In this document: in pieces, positions 14,054 to 14,560 of the stretch
Numbering within the stretch: position 1 is the stretch's first letter
Layout: each line of letters starts with the position of its first letter
DNA from: an uncultured Eubacteriales bacterium
Lineage (GTDB): Bacteria; Bacillota; Clostridia; Oscillospirales; Oscillospiraceae
Reading direction: 5' to 3'
DNA length: 14,560 bases
Assembly: GCA_900552725.1 (NCBI GenBank)
Contig: USAT01000044.1
Coordinates: 1 to 14,560, forward strand
Made by a program: the position numbers and the translations under genes
The notes under the pieces: generated by a model
Told to the model about the DNA's origin: nothing
What the model saw: only the letters and a program-made list of their open reading frames with translations
The model's database searches: none

Positions 14054-14560
14054 CTACGTTTTTTTGCGGGGGTTCTTCAACTCGCTGCGCAGCTGCTTTC
14101 GCTTCGCCTTGCGCCGCTGCTTGCCACGGCTGATCCGCAGTTGGCGGAAGGCATCGAAATCATAAAACACGGCCATTGGGACAAAAATCAGGGCTAAACA
14201 CGCATCAAGTATGAACAAATAAAGTTTATTTTTCCTTGCCCGTTCGTTGCAGTCATCCAAAGATATAAACACACGTTCGTCCGTCCAAAAGGCGCAAACA
14301 TCACCATATCTGCGAGAAACGATCACTGTTATCTTTTCCCCCTCAGGCAGCGATTCAAGTTCACGTCTTACTGTACCGTCCATCAGAGCCACTGCATCAT
14401 TGGGATTGATGGCAAACTTTTGCCCATCTGCAAAACACAGCTTGTAATAGACAGAGCCACCCCACCGCAGTTCGCGCGTATAGTAGCGGTCAACATAGGA
14501 TAACGTTCCCTCATAAACATATGTATTGCTCTCGTCAAAGTGGAAGGTGATCCCGCCGAT
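14054..14560 (-). CDS. Unknown membrane protein, 5' end cut by window edge
   Basis: A reading frame open from the right window edge to a stop at 14054, with 168 residues visible. An internal GTG at 14392 could start a shorter 112-residue form, but the frame is continuous and protein-like upstream of it (Tyr- and Gly-rich strands around YVYEGTLSYVDRYY), so the gene is probably longer. The visible part is a soluble region rich in short strands (about 1-105), one hydrophobic helix (about 118-137, LYLFILDACLALIFVPMAVF) and a strongly basic tail (RGKQRRKAKRKQLRSELKNPRKK). The tail suggests a cytoplasmic C-terminus. Base composition is lower in GC than the neighbouring genes, hinting at faster evolution or acquisition. 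No family was recognised. It lies 155 bp upstream of parC with a repeat element between. Confidence 0.65.
   Translation of the reverse strand: MGGITFHFDESNTYVYEGTLSYVDRYYTRELRWGGSVYYKLCFADGQKFAINPNDAVALMDGTVRRELESLPEGEKITVIVSRRYGDVCAFWTDERVFISLDDCNERARKNKLYLFILDACLALIFVPMAVFYDFDAFRQLRISRGKQRRKAKRKQLRSELKNPRKKT

Overview
The window looks like a chromosomal segment of a GC-rich gut-type Clostridia, most likely Oscillospiraceae-like (Oscillibacter, Flavonifractor or Lawsonibacter relatives). This is inferred from strong AAGGAGG ribosome sites, low-GC promoters set in GC-rich coding DNA, a Firmicutes-style SRP RNA-dnaX-ybaB order, a YmfI-type reductase and a clostridial-type ParC/GyrA-like protein. 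No phage, IS transposase, CRISPR array or plasmid gene is visible; most of the content is housekeeping.

Layout. Positions 1-1978 (minus) hold an auto-regulated-looking MarR repressor, translationally coupled to an ABC exporter cut by the left edge. Positions 1980-2526 contain no protein gene but are dense in signals. They hold four Pho-box-like hexamers, a complete promoter-to-terminator unit for a ~78-nt RNA that I cannot assign to a known family, the promoter and gene of the SRP RNA, and a long hairpin in front of dnaX. Next come dnaX and ybaB (plus), a terminator, and tRNA-Gly(CCC) (minus).

Positions 5138-8302 (plus) carry a secreted D-Ala-D-Ala carboxypeptidase, glucose-6-phosphate isomerase, and a small P-loop protein of unknown function whose leader can fold in two exclusive ways around its ribosome site. 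A minus-strand short-chain dehydrogenase, probably the EF-P 5-aminopentanone reductase, is divergent from a two-component system. That system is followed by four 11-bp phased repeats and a small PepSY-like protein, which looks like its dedicated target. A type IIA topoisomerase A subunit (minus), a 79-bp palindromic intergenic repeat and a membrane protein cut by the right edge close the window.

The best candidates for undescribed biology are the RNA unit at 1997-2174 with its Pho-box-like array, the two-component system/11-bp array/PepSY module at 9148-11604, and the P-loop protein with its switch-like leader at 7722-8211. All functional statements rest on motif reading by eye; no database search was possible.
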